Shown piece after piece: positions 1 through 6,945 of a stretch of 64,000 nucleotides of DNA. Position 1 is the stretch's first letter; each line of letters starts with the position of its first letter. The notes below the pieces were generated by a model. The model was given only the letters and a program-made list of their open reading frames with translations. It ran no database searches and was not told where the DNA came from. Location of the stretch: the NCBI RefSeq assembly GCF_001651875.1, contig NZ_LNQB01000058.1, positions 1 through 64,000 of the forward strand, written 5' to 3'. The translations under genes were made by a program, and so were the position numbers. The stretch comes from Sinorhizobium saheli. Its GTDB lineage: Bacteria; Pseudomonadota; Alphaproteobacteria; Rhizobiales; Rhizobiaceae.

Positions 1-81
1 CGACGTCTTGCCATGGTCAACGTGGCCAATCGTGCCGATGTTGACGTGCGGCTTATTGCGCTCGAATTTGCTCTTTGCCAT
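1..81 (-). CDS. tuf: Elongation factor Tu, N-terminal part only (runs off the window)
   Basis: The reverse strand from 81 reads [20 protein letters not shown] and continues into the P-loop start VDHGKTS, the invariant N-terminus of bacterial EF-Tu, the GTPase that brings aminoacyl-tRNA to the ribosome. Only 27 codons are inside the window. It lies downstream of tRNA-Tyr and tRNA-Gly on the same strand, so the three probably share the promoter near 602-630. Such tRNA-tuf arrangements are common in bacteria. Confidence 0.97.
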
Positions 82-334
82 GGGTACGCTTCCTGTGGTC
101 AAATACGATGGATCAGCCGGCTGGGCCGGTTTGTCGAGCCGTTTAAGGGTTTCGCGGCATTTGCGCAAGACTTAATTGCGTGCGCCCGGACGGCAAGGTC
201 CCCCTCTCCCGAAAGGTTGCGGCAGGCCGCGGCCCGAACAGCTCCGAACTCAGAGAAAGGCAAGCGCGATCAGCCGCATGCAGAGCTTTGCTCAAGCGAC
301 ATCGCAAGTCCGGGAGATCATCAAAAAAAGGAAC

Positions 335-408
335 TGGAGCGGGTAGCGGGAATCGAACCCGCGTATTCAGCTTGGAAGGCTGCTGCTCTACCATTGAGCT
401 ATACCCGC
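335..408 (-). tRNA. tRNA-Gly (anticodon TCC)
   Basis: On the minus strand a full cloverleaf can be drawn. The acceptor arms are GCGGGTA and TACCCGC, the D arm is GCTC/GAGC, the anticodon loop CTTCCAA gives TCC, and the T arm is GCGGG-TTCGATT-CCCGC. The discriminator T is followed by an encoded CCA. It reads 74 nt including CCA. It sits between tRNA-Tyr and tuf on the same strand and is probably cut from their common transcript. Confidence 0.97.
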
Positions 409-431
409 GGGCCTTCGATCCTCAAGCAGAA

Positions 432-516
432 TGGTGGAGGGAGTTGGATTTGAACCAACGTAGGCTGAGCCAACGGATTTACAGTCCGTCCCCTTTAACC
501 ACTCGGGCATCCCTCC
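432..516 (-). tRNA. tRNA-Tyr (anticodon GTA)
   Basis: The minus strand shows an 85-nt class II tRNA. The acceptor stem is GGAGGGA/TCCCTCC, the anticodon loop contains CTGTAAA giving GTA, a long variable arm is present as expected for bacterial tRNA-Tyr, the T loop is TTCAAAT, and CCA is encoded. It is the first gene of the tRNA-Tyr/tRNA-Gly/tuf unit, about 80 nt downstream of a good promoter. Confidence 0.97.
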
Positions 517-601
517 ATTACTCTGTCGGGATCATCGACCAAGCTTTTGAGATCGTAGAGGAACCGGCGCCGTTTCGTGCCGCCTCGTGATCTGCGCCGG
601 G

Positions 602-630
602 TATATGACCGCCCACATTCGTCCTGTCAA
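602..630 (-). promoter_or_regulatory. Promoter of the tRNA-Tyr/tRNA-Gly/tuf unit
   Basis: Reading the minus strand, TTGACA (630-625) is followed by exactly 17 nt and CATATA (607-602), close to the housekeeping sigma consensus. It points at the tRNA genes. Transcription would start near 595. Confidence 0.75.
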
Positions 631-730
631 CAGAGCGAAACGCAAAATTTCACAAATTCTCCACAGAGCGGATGGACGGGCAACGCGGAAACCATTTCCC
701 ACCTTGGCCCAAGCTCTCTATAAGACGCGC

Positions 731-1606
731 ATGAGCAAGGACCGCACCGGCGACAGAAACGCCAAGGACACCCATTACGCCAATCTGCGCCGCGCGCATC
801 GCGATGCCAAACGCGAACGCGGCGAGATTCCGACGCCGCGCCCGGACAAGCGCAAGAAGCTCGCGGCCGACTGGAAGCCGCCGGCGCTCGGCCCCGAGCA
901 GGTCCTCCTCTACGGCCTGCATACGGTGCGCGCCGCCCTCGACAATCCCGAGCGCCAAGTCGTCCGCCTTGCCGTCACCCAGAATGCGGCGGCGCGCCTG
1001 GAGCTCGACGACCTGTCGGCGCTCCCCTTCCCGGCCGAGATCGTCACGCCGCAGGATCTCGACCGGATGCTCGGGCCCGATGCCATCCACCAGGGCGTGA
1101 TGCTGGAGACCCGGCCGCTGCCGCATCGCAAGCTCGAGGCATTGCGCGACTGCCCGCTGATCCTGGTCCTCGACCAGGTGACCGATCCGCACAATGTCGG
1201 CGCGATCATGCGCTCGGCGGTTGCCTTCGATGCCGGCGCGCTCATTACGACGATGCGCCACAGCCCGACCGAATCGGGCGTGCTGGCAAAATCCGCTTCC
1301 GGCGCGCTCGAACTCATTCCCTATATCCAGATCACCAACCTCGCCGATACGATCGAGGAACTGCACAGGCTCGGCTTCATGACGATCGGCCTCGATTCGG
1401 AGGGGCCGCAGCCGCTCGAAGGCACCTTCGCCGGCGACAGGATCGCGCTCGTTCTCGGATCGGAAGGCAAGGGGTTGCGGCAGAAGACGCGGCAGACCGT
1501 CACGGCGCTGGCCCGCCTCGACATGCCGGGCGCGATCAAGTCGCTCAACGTCTCGAATGCCGCCGCGATCGCGATGTATGCGGCAAGGCAGTATCTGAAA
1601 GGCTGA
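731..1606 (+). CDS. rlmB: 23S rRNA 2'-O-methyltransferase of the TrmH/SpoU family (RlmB-like)
   Basis: Predicted SAM-dependent ribose 2'-O-methyltransferase of the SPOUT superfamily. RlmB methylates a guanosine of 23S rRNA. The 291-residue protein has a basic N-terminal tail (about 1-60), a substrate-binding region, and the three SPOUT knot motifs: DQVTDPHNVGAIMRSA near residue 148, GSEGKGLR near 243 and SLNVSNAAAIAMY near 270. An in-frame extension upstream to 587 exists, but ATG 731 fits the family length better and avoids the divergent tRNA promoter. The exact rRNA target cannot be read from sequence. Confidence 0.9.
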   Translation: MSKDRTGDRNAKDTHYANLRRAHRDAKRERGEIPTPRPDKRKKLAADWKPPALGPEQVLLYGLHTVRAALDNPERQVVRLAVTQNAAARLELDDLSALPFPAEIVTPQDLDRMLGPDAIHQGVMLETRPLPHRKLEALRDCPLILVLDQVTDPHNVGAIMRSAVAFDAGALITTMRHSPTESGVLAKSASGALELIPYIQITNLADTIEELHRLGFMTIGLDSEGPQPLEGTFAGDRIALVLGSEGKGLRQKTRQTVTALARLDMPGAIKSLNVSNAAAIAMYAARQYLKG

Positions 1607-1620
1607 CGCCGCCGCGGCGG

Positions 1621-1902
1621 TCAATCGAGCTGCGCGTTTCCCGTCGCGTCGAGCCGCGCGGTCGGGCATCCGTCGTGCAGCTTATTCCAGGTCATGACAT
1701 TGAGGTTCATTTCGCAACGGGCCAGGTAGGACATGCCGCCGACGCGGATGCAGGCGGTCTGGCCGAGCTCGTATTTCAAGCCGTCGCGGTTGCGGCAGGC
1801 GCATCGCCTGTCCGGCGGTGACGCAAGCGCATTCCCGGCAGTCACGGCCGCAGCCGCCGCCAGCAAGAATGCCGCAATCGCTCTCACGCGCAGACGCTCC
1901 AT
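1621..1902 (-). CDS. Small secreted cysteine-containing protein of unknown function
   Basis: A 93-residue protein with an N-terminal basic/hydrophobic signal peptide (MERLRVRAIAAFLLAAAAAV, cleavage likely around ALA-SPP). The short mature domain contains five cysteines (RRCACRNRDG, TACIRVG, ARCEM, DGCP), suggesting disulfides in the periplasm. I do not recognise a characterised family. It ends 14 bp from rlmB, converging on it. ATG 1902 was preferred to an in-frame ATG at 1926 because the signal peptide then begins properly. Confidence 0.75.
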   Translation of the reverse strand: MERLRVRAIAAFLLAAAAAVTAGNALASPPDRRCACRNRDGLKYELGQTACIRVGGMSYLARCEMNLNVMTWNKLHDGCPTARLDATGNAQLD

Positions 1903-2018
1903 GACTTGATCATAGCGCAAACGCATGGTCGCGAAAACGGAGAATGCCGGCCGCTCGCGCAGCCGGCATCCTTCCGCAACGAACCGGCATTTCGTACCGG
2001 TCGAGAGTGTTTCTTAAA

Positions 2019-2639
2019 TCAGCTCGCCAGCCGCAGAACGCTGCCTTCGGCAATGGTCTTTTCGGCTTCGGCAATGGCCGACTGTTTCTGGTCGGCGCCG
2101 AGGTTCAGGCCCTCGGCACGGACGAACTCGACGTCGGTGATTCCGAAGAAGCCGAAGACGGTCCTGAGGTAGCTTTCCTGGTGATCCATGGCGGCAGCCG
2201 GACCGGCGGAATAGTGCCCGCCTCGGGTGGAGACGACGATCACCTTCTTGCCCTTGGCAAGGCCTTCCGGACCGGCTTCCGTGTAGCGGAAGGTCTTGCC
2301 CGAGACGGCCAGACGATCGATCCAGGCCTTGAGCTGGCTCGGGATGGAGAAGTTGTACATCGGCGCCCCGACGACGACGGTGTCGGCGGCGAGGAACTCC
2401 TCGAGCATCAGGCGGCCGATCCGGATATCCTCGGCGAGCGCGGGCTCGACGCCGGCGAGATCGGCGGGCGCCATGATCTGCGCGCCGGTCAGATGCGGCA
2501 CGCGCTCGACCACGAGGTCGCGATAGGTGGTCTGCGCCTCGGGATGGTCGGCCTTGATCTGCGAAACGATCGCCGCCGTCAGGCGACGGGAAACCGAATG
2601 TTCACCGAGGATGCCGGAGTCGATGTGAAGGATGTTCAT
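2019..2639 (-). CDS. azoR: FMN-dependent NADH-azoreductase
   Basis: A flavodoxin-fold quinone/azo reductase of the AzoR family: NAD(P)H-dependent two-electron reduction of quinones and azo compounds using FMN. The 206-residue length is normal. It starts MNILHIDSG, has the FMN-binding loop PMYNFSIPSQLKAW near residue 93, and the later STRGGHY segment typical of the family. The start was set at ATG 2639, two codons inside a possible earlier ATG. It is transcribed divergently from a LysR regulator at 2834, which is probably its controller, as is common for this pair. Confidence 0.93.
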   Translation of the reverse strand: MNILHIDSGILGEHSVSRRLTAAIVSQIKADHPEAQTTYRDLVVERVPHLTGAQIMAPADLAGVEPALAEDIRIGRLMLEEFLAADTVVVGAPMYNFSIPSQLKAWIDRLAVSGKTFRYTEAGPEGLAKGKKVIVVSTRGGHYSAGPAAAMDHQESYLRTVFGFFGITDVEFVRAEGLNLGADQKQSAIAEAEKTIAEGSVLRLAS

Positions 2640-2690
2640 GGGAAGCACCTTTTGTCTACGTTGCGGTGCACAACATATGATTTGAAAACA

Positions 2691-2712
2691 ATCCGCCGAT
2701 AAGTACGCGGAT
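2691..2712. promoter_or_regulatory. Inverted repeat, candidate LysR operator between azoR and lysR
   Basis: ATCCGC (2691-2696), 10 nt, GCGGAT (2707-2712) is a perfect 6-bp inverted repeat in the divergent azoR/LysR promoter region. A second one, GTTTC-N6-GAAAC, lies at 2725-2740. LysR-type regulators usually bind such dyads. The assignment is inference from position. Confidence 0.45.
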
Positions 2713-2714
2713 AT

Positions 2715-2743
2715 TTGACATTCCGTTTCCCGAGAGAAACAAT
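2715..2743 (+). promoter_or_regulatory. Likely promoter of the LysR-type regulator gene
   Basis: TTGACA (2715-2720), 17 nt, AACAAT (2738-2743) on the plus strand, about 90 nt before the LysR start. It abuts the ATCCGC dyad at 2691-2712, which would allow autoregulation. Confidence 0.45.
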
Positions 2744-2833
2744 TGCGGCGAGTTCGTGCTGCCGCCTAGGCGAAATGCGGGTTACGAGCCAAGGCCACCC
2801 ATATTCTTTCGACCGCCTTTGACGGAGGCACCC

Positions 2834-3775
2834 ATGCAGGATCTGAACGACATCGCCCTTTACGCAGCCGTGGTGCGAAACAATGGCTTCAGCGCCGCCG
2901 CGCGCGACCTGAACATACCGAAATCCAAGCTCAGCAAGCATGTCGCGCGGCTGGAGGAACAACTGGGCGTGCGCCTCCTCGAACGCTCGACCCGCAAGCT
3001 GCGGATGACGGAGATCGGCCGCGTCTTCTACGAGCACGCCCAGAGCCTGCTCGACGGGGTGGCGGCCGTGGAGGCCGAGATCGCCTCGGCCCGCGCCGAG
3101 CCGACCGGTATCGTGCGGCTCGCCTGCCCCTTCGGCTTCACGCCGATGCTCGCCGATATCCTGCCCGGCTTTCACCGCCGCTATCCCGGCGTCCGGCTGC
3201 TGATCACCGCCACCAACAGGCGCATCGACCTGATCGAGGAGCGAATCGACGTGGCGCTGCGGGCGCGCGACCAACTCGACACCGACAACCAGCTGATCGT
3301 GCGCAAATTCGGCGAGGTGCGTGAGCGGCTTGCGGCAAGCCCGACGCTTCTTGCCCGCCTCGGCGAGGTGACGACCGACAATCTTTCGCAAATGCCGACG
3401 CTGTCGATGAACGAGCAGCACCCGAACGACGTCTGGCGGCTCGTGCATGCGAATGGCGGAGAAATCGAGATCCCCCACCGCCCCGTCATCGGCTGCAGCG
3501 ATTTCCTCATCCTGGAGCGGGCGGCGATCGAAGGCATGGGGATCGCGCTGCTTCCGGACCACATCTGCGAACGCGGCTTCCGCACCGGCGTTCTCGTCCC
3601 GGTCCTGCCGGAGTGGACCTCCGGCAACGTCATGGTGCACCTCGTCTTCCCCTCGCGCCACGGCATGCTGCCGGCAACGCGCGCGCTGATCGACTATCTG
3701 GCGGAAAACCTGATCAAGGCCATGGAGCGCTGCCGCGAATTCGACCCGCGTCCGGCCGCTTCGTTCGAGATTTGA
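2834..3775 (+). CDS. LysR-family transcriptional regulator
   Basis: A 313-residue LysR-type regulator. The winged helix-turn-helix is at residues 1-60 (NGFSAAARDLNIPKSKLSKH), followed by a linker helix and a periplasmic-binding-protein-like effector domain (about 90-295). ATG 2834 follows a clear ribosome-binding site (GACGGAGG). Its position, divergent from azoR, suggests that it controls the azoreductase in response to an electrophile or quinone. The ligand is not deducible. Confidence 0.92.
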   Translation: MQDLNDIALYAAVVRNNGFSAAARDLNIPKSKLSKHVARLEEQLGVRLLERSTRKLRMTEIGRVFYEHAQSLLDGVAAVEAEIASARAEPTGIVRLACPFGFTPMLADILPGFHRRYPGVRLLITATNRRIDLIEERIDVALRARDQLDTDNQLIVRKFGEVRERLAASPTLLARLGEVTTDNLSQMPTLSMNEQHPNDVWRLVHANGGEIEIPHRPVIGCSDFLILERAAIEGMGIALLPDHICERGFRTGVLVPVLPEWTSGNVMVHLVFPSRHGMLPATRALIDYLAENLIKAMERCREFDPRPAASFEI

Positions 3776-3940
3776 TGATGCGGGCGGCTCCCGACGCCAG
3801 GGCTTTTGACGAGGAAGGCGGCCGTCGCTTGGCTGCTGACGGCGTCCGACATGTCCGACAAAACCGGGTCGGAAAAGTCGGATGCAATGTCGGAAGAAAA
3901 GTCGGAAACTTAACGAAACCCTTGCACCGCAAGGCGTTGG

Positions 3941-4016
3941 TGGTGCCCCCAGAGAGACTCGAACTCCCGACCTACTGATTACAAATCAGCCGCTCTACCA
4001 ACTGAGCTATAAGGGC
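3941..4016 (-). tRNA. tRNA-Thr (anticodon TGT)
   Basis: A 76-nt minus-strand cloverleaf. The acceptor is GCCCTTA/TGGGGGC with G-T wobbles, the D arm GCTC/GAGC, the anticodon loop TTTGTAA giving TGT, the T arm has TTCGAGT, and CCA is encoded. It stands alone between the LysR gene and nadK. Confidence 0.97.
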
Positions 4017-4031
4017 ATTTTTCAGTGTTGG

Positions 4032-4059
4032 GAGTTACCACAATCTCAATCGGTGTAAA
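4032..4059 (-). promoter_or_regulatory. Possible tRNA-Thr promoter
   Basis: On the minus strand TTTACA (4059-4054), 16 nt, TAACTC (4037-4032), placing transcription start close to the tRNA 5' end. The boxes are weaker than those of the tRNA-Tyr unit. Confidence 0.4.
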
Positions 4060-4174
4060 GCAAAAATGCGGCTTCTCGCAATTTTTCGGATGCGTCGGCG
4101 GCGGGACCATGCCAGAAAAAGCGGACGCGGTTTCAACCGTCGCTCTCTCGTGCAACGACTAACGGACTGAGTTC

Positions 4175-4948
4175 ATGGCCCGCAAGTTCAGCTCCCTCGC
4201 CTTCATCGCCTCGTCGGCGGAAGAGGCACAAAAGGCGGCCGCAGACCTCAGGGCCATCTATGGGGATCATGACCCGGACGAGGCGGACGTGATCGTCGCA
4301 CTCGGCGGCGACGGGTTCATGCTGCACACGCTGCACAAGACCATGAACAGCGGCAAGCTCGTCTATGGAATGAACCGCGGCTCGGTCGGGTTCCTGATGA
4401 ACCGCTACAGCACCAAGAACCTGCATGAGCGCATCGCCGATGCGGTCGAGAACGCCTTCCATCCGCTGGAAATGCGCACGACCGACGTCAACGGCAACCA
4501 ATTCACCGCGCTCGCGATCAACGAGGTCTACCTCTTCCGCCAGTCCTACCAGGCCGCGAAGCTGAAGGTCATCGTCGACGGCAAGACGCGGCTCGACGAG
4601 CTCACCTGCGACGGCCTGCTCCTGGCGACGCCCGCCGGTTCCACCGCCTATAACCTTTCGGCGCACGGGCCGATCCTGCCTCTGGAGGCCCCGCTGCTGG
4701 CGCTCACCCCGGTCAGCCCGTTCCGGCCGCGGCGCTGGCGCGGGGCGCTCCTTCCCAACCGCGTCACCGTGGACATCGAGATCCTCGAGGCCGACAAGCG
4801 GCCGGTCAATGCGGTTGCCGACCATCAGGAGGTCAAGTCGGTCGTGCACGTGCGCATCGCCGAATCGGAAAAGCTCACCGCCCGCATCCTGTCCGATCCG
4901 GATCACTCCTGGTCGGATCGCATCCTGGCCGAACAGTTCTCGAATTGA
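4175..4948 (+). CDS. nadK: NAD kinase
   Basis: ATP-dependent phosphorylation of NAD to NADP in the cytosol. The 257-residue protein is of the compact alphaproteobacterial type. It has the diacylglycerol-kinase-like GGDG motif (VALGGDGFMLHTLH) at about residue 44, the NAD-binding NEVYLFRQ region near 121, and the TPAGSTAYNLSAHGPI motif near 152. It begins MARKFSSLAF. Expression is probably independent, since the neighbours are a divergent tRNA and a downstream secreted protein. Confidence 0.96.
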   Translation: MARKFSSLAFIASSAEEAQKAAADLRAIYGDHDPDEADVIVALGGDGFMLHTLHKTMNSGKLVYGMNRGSVGFLMNRYSTKNLHERIADAVENAFHPLEMRTTDVNGNQFTALAINEVYLFRQSYQAAKLKVIVDGKTRLDELTCDGLLLATPAGSTAYNLSAHGPILPLEAPLLALTPVSPFRPRRWRGALLPNRVTVDIEILEADKRPVNAVADHQEVKSVVHVRIAESEKLTARILSDPDHSWSDRILAEQFSN

Positions 4949-5035
4949 CATCACAGGTCGCAGACGGGATGGCGCATGGTTACGAATAGTCGTTCGCAGG
5001 TCGCCCCCCGCCCGCGCAGCGAAGGATCGTCGAAG

Positions 5036-5533
5036 ATGCACAAGGCCCTTGTGATAGCGCTTTGCCTCGCCATGCCTCCGGCCGCGCTTCACGCCGAGGA
5101 TGGCGACATTCTGCCTTCGAACGTCATCTTCGTGACAAGCACCGGCTACTGGGAAGAAAGCGGCGAGGCGCTGCTGCCGGGCGACAAGGCCGGCCAGGAG
5201 GGCGTGCCGGCCGCACCCTCCGGTGTGCGGCGCGGCTATTACAAGCTGATCGCCGTTCGCCAGGCGGACGGCACGGCACGGATCCACCTCCAGCAGATCG
5301 CCGCGACGCCGGCCGGCCCGGCGGTCGTTTCGTCGGCGGAACTCGAGGAGTTCTCGGCGCTCAAAGCCTATGTCACCGACATTCGCCCGGAAACCTCGAC
5401 CGGCATCACCCGCCAGCCGGGGATGTTCGCGACCGTCTATCTGAAGACCGACCCGGCGGCGACCGAGCCCGAGTCCTGGACGGTGCTGATCGACGATCTC
5501 GGCGACATCAGGATCGAGCGGGAGACGAACTGA
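5036..5533 (+). CDS. Periplasmic protein of unknown function
   Basis: A 165-residue protein with a standard signal peptide (MHKALVIALCLAMPPAALHA, then EDGD), hence probably periplasmic. The mature part is a mixed alpha/beta domain without cysteines or recognisable catalytic motifs; it contains the segment GYYKLIAVRQADG and ends in an acidic stretch. I do not recognise the family. It follows nadK by 87 bp on the same strand. ATG 5036 was chosen because the in-frame upstream ATG (4976) would put about 20 polar residues before the signal peptide. Confidence 0.75.
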   Translation: MHKALVIALCLAMPPAALHAEDGDILPSNVIFVTSTGYWEESGEALLPGDKAGQEGVPAAPSGVRRGYYKLIAVRQADGTARIHLQQIAATPAGPAVVSSAELEEFSALKAYVTDIRPETSTGITRQPGMFATVYLKTDPAATEPESWTVLIDDLGDIRIERETN

Positions 5534-5580
5534 CAGTCGGCAATCGGCATTGGACGGCGTGTGCCGCTGCCCTTGCCCCT

Positions 5581-5695
5581 GCCCTCACCCTCTCCCGCTC
5601 GCGGACGCTGGCGGAAAGAGGAGACTGAGCCGGCGCCGCGCGTCCCTTCGCCCCGCTTGCGGGGAGAAGGTGCCGGCAGGCGGATGAGGGGCCTC
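5581..5695. repeat. Intergenic mosaic repeat, copy A (RIME-like)
   Basis: GC-rich palindromic intergenic sequence with CTCTCCCGC and CTTCGCCCCGC..GCGGGGAGAAGG blocks. Its reverse complement matches the repeats at about 19985-20107 and 52046-52146: CATCCG-CCTGCCGGC-ACCTTCTCCCCGC-GCGGGGCGAAGG. This resembles the Rhizobium-specific intergenic mosaic elements. It lies between two convergent genes and is inverted relative to the other two copies. Confidence 0.7.
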
Positions 5696-5718
5696 ACATG
5701 CTCCGCCGCGATGCAACC

Positions 5719-6850
5719 TCAGTTCAGATCCTCGACGACCGCGTCCGCCCCGCCGCTGACGCGGTGGGCAAGGGCCGCTTCCATGAACTCGTTGAGTTCG
5801 CCGTCGAGGACGTCGCCCGGGCTCGTGCTTTCGACGCCCGTCCGCAGATCCTTCACCAGCTGGTAGGGCTGCAGCACATAGGAGCGGATCTGGTGCCCCC
5901 AGCCGATGTCGGTCTTCGACGCGGCTTCGGCGTTGGCCGCCTCCTCGCGCTTCTTGAGCTCGGCCTCGTAGAGCCGTGCGCGCAGCATGTCCCAAGCCTT
6001 CGCCCGGTTCTTGTGCTGCGAACGCTCCTGCTGGCACTGCACGACGATGCCGCTCGGCATGTGGGTGATGCGCACGGCCGAATCGGTCGTGTTGACGTGC
6101 TGACCGCCGGCGCCCGACGAGCGATAGGTGTCGATACGGCAGTCGCTTTCGTTGATGTCGATCTGGATCGAATCGTCGACGACGGGGTACACCCAGATGG
6201 ACGAAAACGACGTATGCCGCCGGGCGTTGCTGTCATAGGGCGAGATGCGGACGAGACGATGGACGCCCGATTCCGTCTTCAGCCAGCCATAGGCATTGTG
6301 GCCCTTGACGAGCAGCGTCGCCGACTTGATGCCGGCCTCTTCGCCATCCTGTATTTCCAGGAGCTCCACCTTGTAGCCCTGGCGCTCGGCCCAGCGGGTA
6401 TACATGCGAAGCAGCATGTTGGCCCAGTCCTGGCTCTCGGTGCCGCCGGCGCCCGAATGGACTTCGAGATAGGTGTCGTTCTGGTCCGCCTCGCCCGAAA
6501 GCATGGCCTCGACCTGCTTCTTCGCAGCCTCGTTGCGCAGCTGCCGGAGCGCTTCCTCGGCCTCGGCGACGATCGCCGAATCGCCTTCCTCCTCGCCGAG
6601 TTCGATGAGCTCGATGTTCTCGTTGAGCTGTCTCTCCAGGCGGCGCAGGCCGTTGATGCTGTCGTCGAGCTGCTGACGCTCGCGCATCAGTTTCTGCGCC
6701 TCGGCGGCATCGTTCCAGAGCGACGGATCTTCCGCCTTGTTGTTCAACCAGTCCAGTCGTCTTACCGCCTGGTCCCAGTCAAAGATGCCTCCTCAGCAGG
6801 CTTATGGCCTGCTTGATTTCGTCGACGATGTTCTCGATTTCGCTGCGCAT
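5719..6850 (-). CDS. prfB: Peptide chain release factor 2, with programmed +1 frameshift
   Basis: RF2 ends translation at UGA and UAA. The gene starts at ATG 6850 ([15 protein letters not shown]) and reaches an in-frame TGA at codon 24 (6781-6779). The local sequence AGG-AGG-CAT-CTT-TGA-C is the classic RF2 autoregulatory slippery site: an internal Shine-Dalgarno just before CTT TGA C. Shifting +1 after CTT continues [11 protein letters not shown] and opens the main frame to 5719, giving 376 residues. The catalytic GGQ loop (SGAGGQHVN) is near residue 247. The stop-recognition tripeptide is SPY instead of the E. coli SPF. mrcA lies upstream on the same strand, 95 bp away. Confidence 0.96.
6779..6796 (-). 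promoter_or_regulatory. RF2 programmed frameshift signal
   Basis: Minus strand: CTGAGGAGGCATCTTTGA, with C as the next base. The purine-rich AGGAGG pairs with 16S rRNA and strains the ribosome at CTT, while the slowly read TGA lets low RF2 levels favour the +1 slip. Spacing matches the E. coli site. This is the established prfB mechanism. Confidence 0.95.
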
Positions 6851-6945
6851 GTTCCTGCTTCTTATGTGACTTCACGAATGTGACGGTCAAATAGCGATGG
6901 CCGCCGCCGATGTAAAGGCGACGGCATCAGGTTCAATCGATTGGC

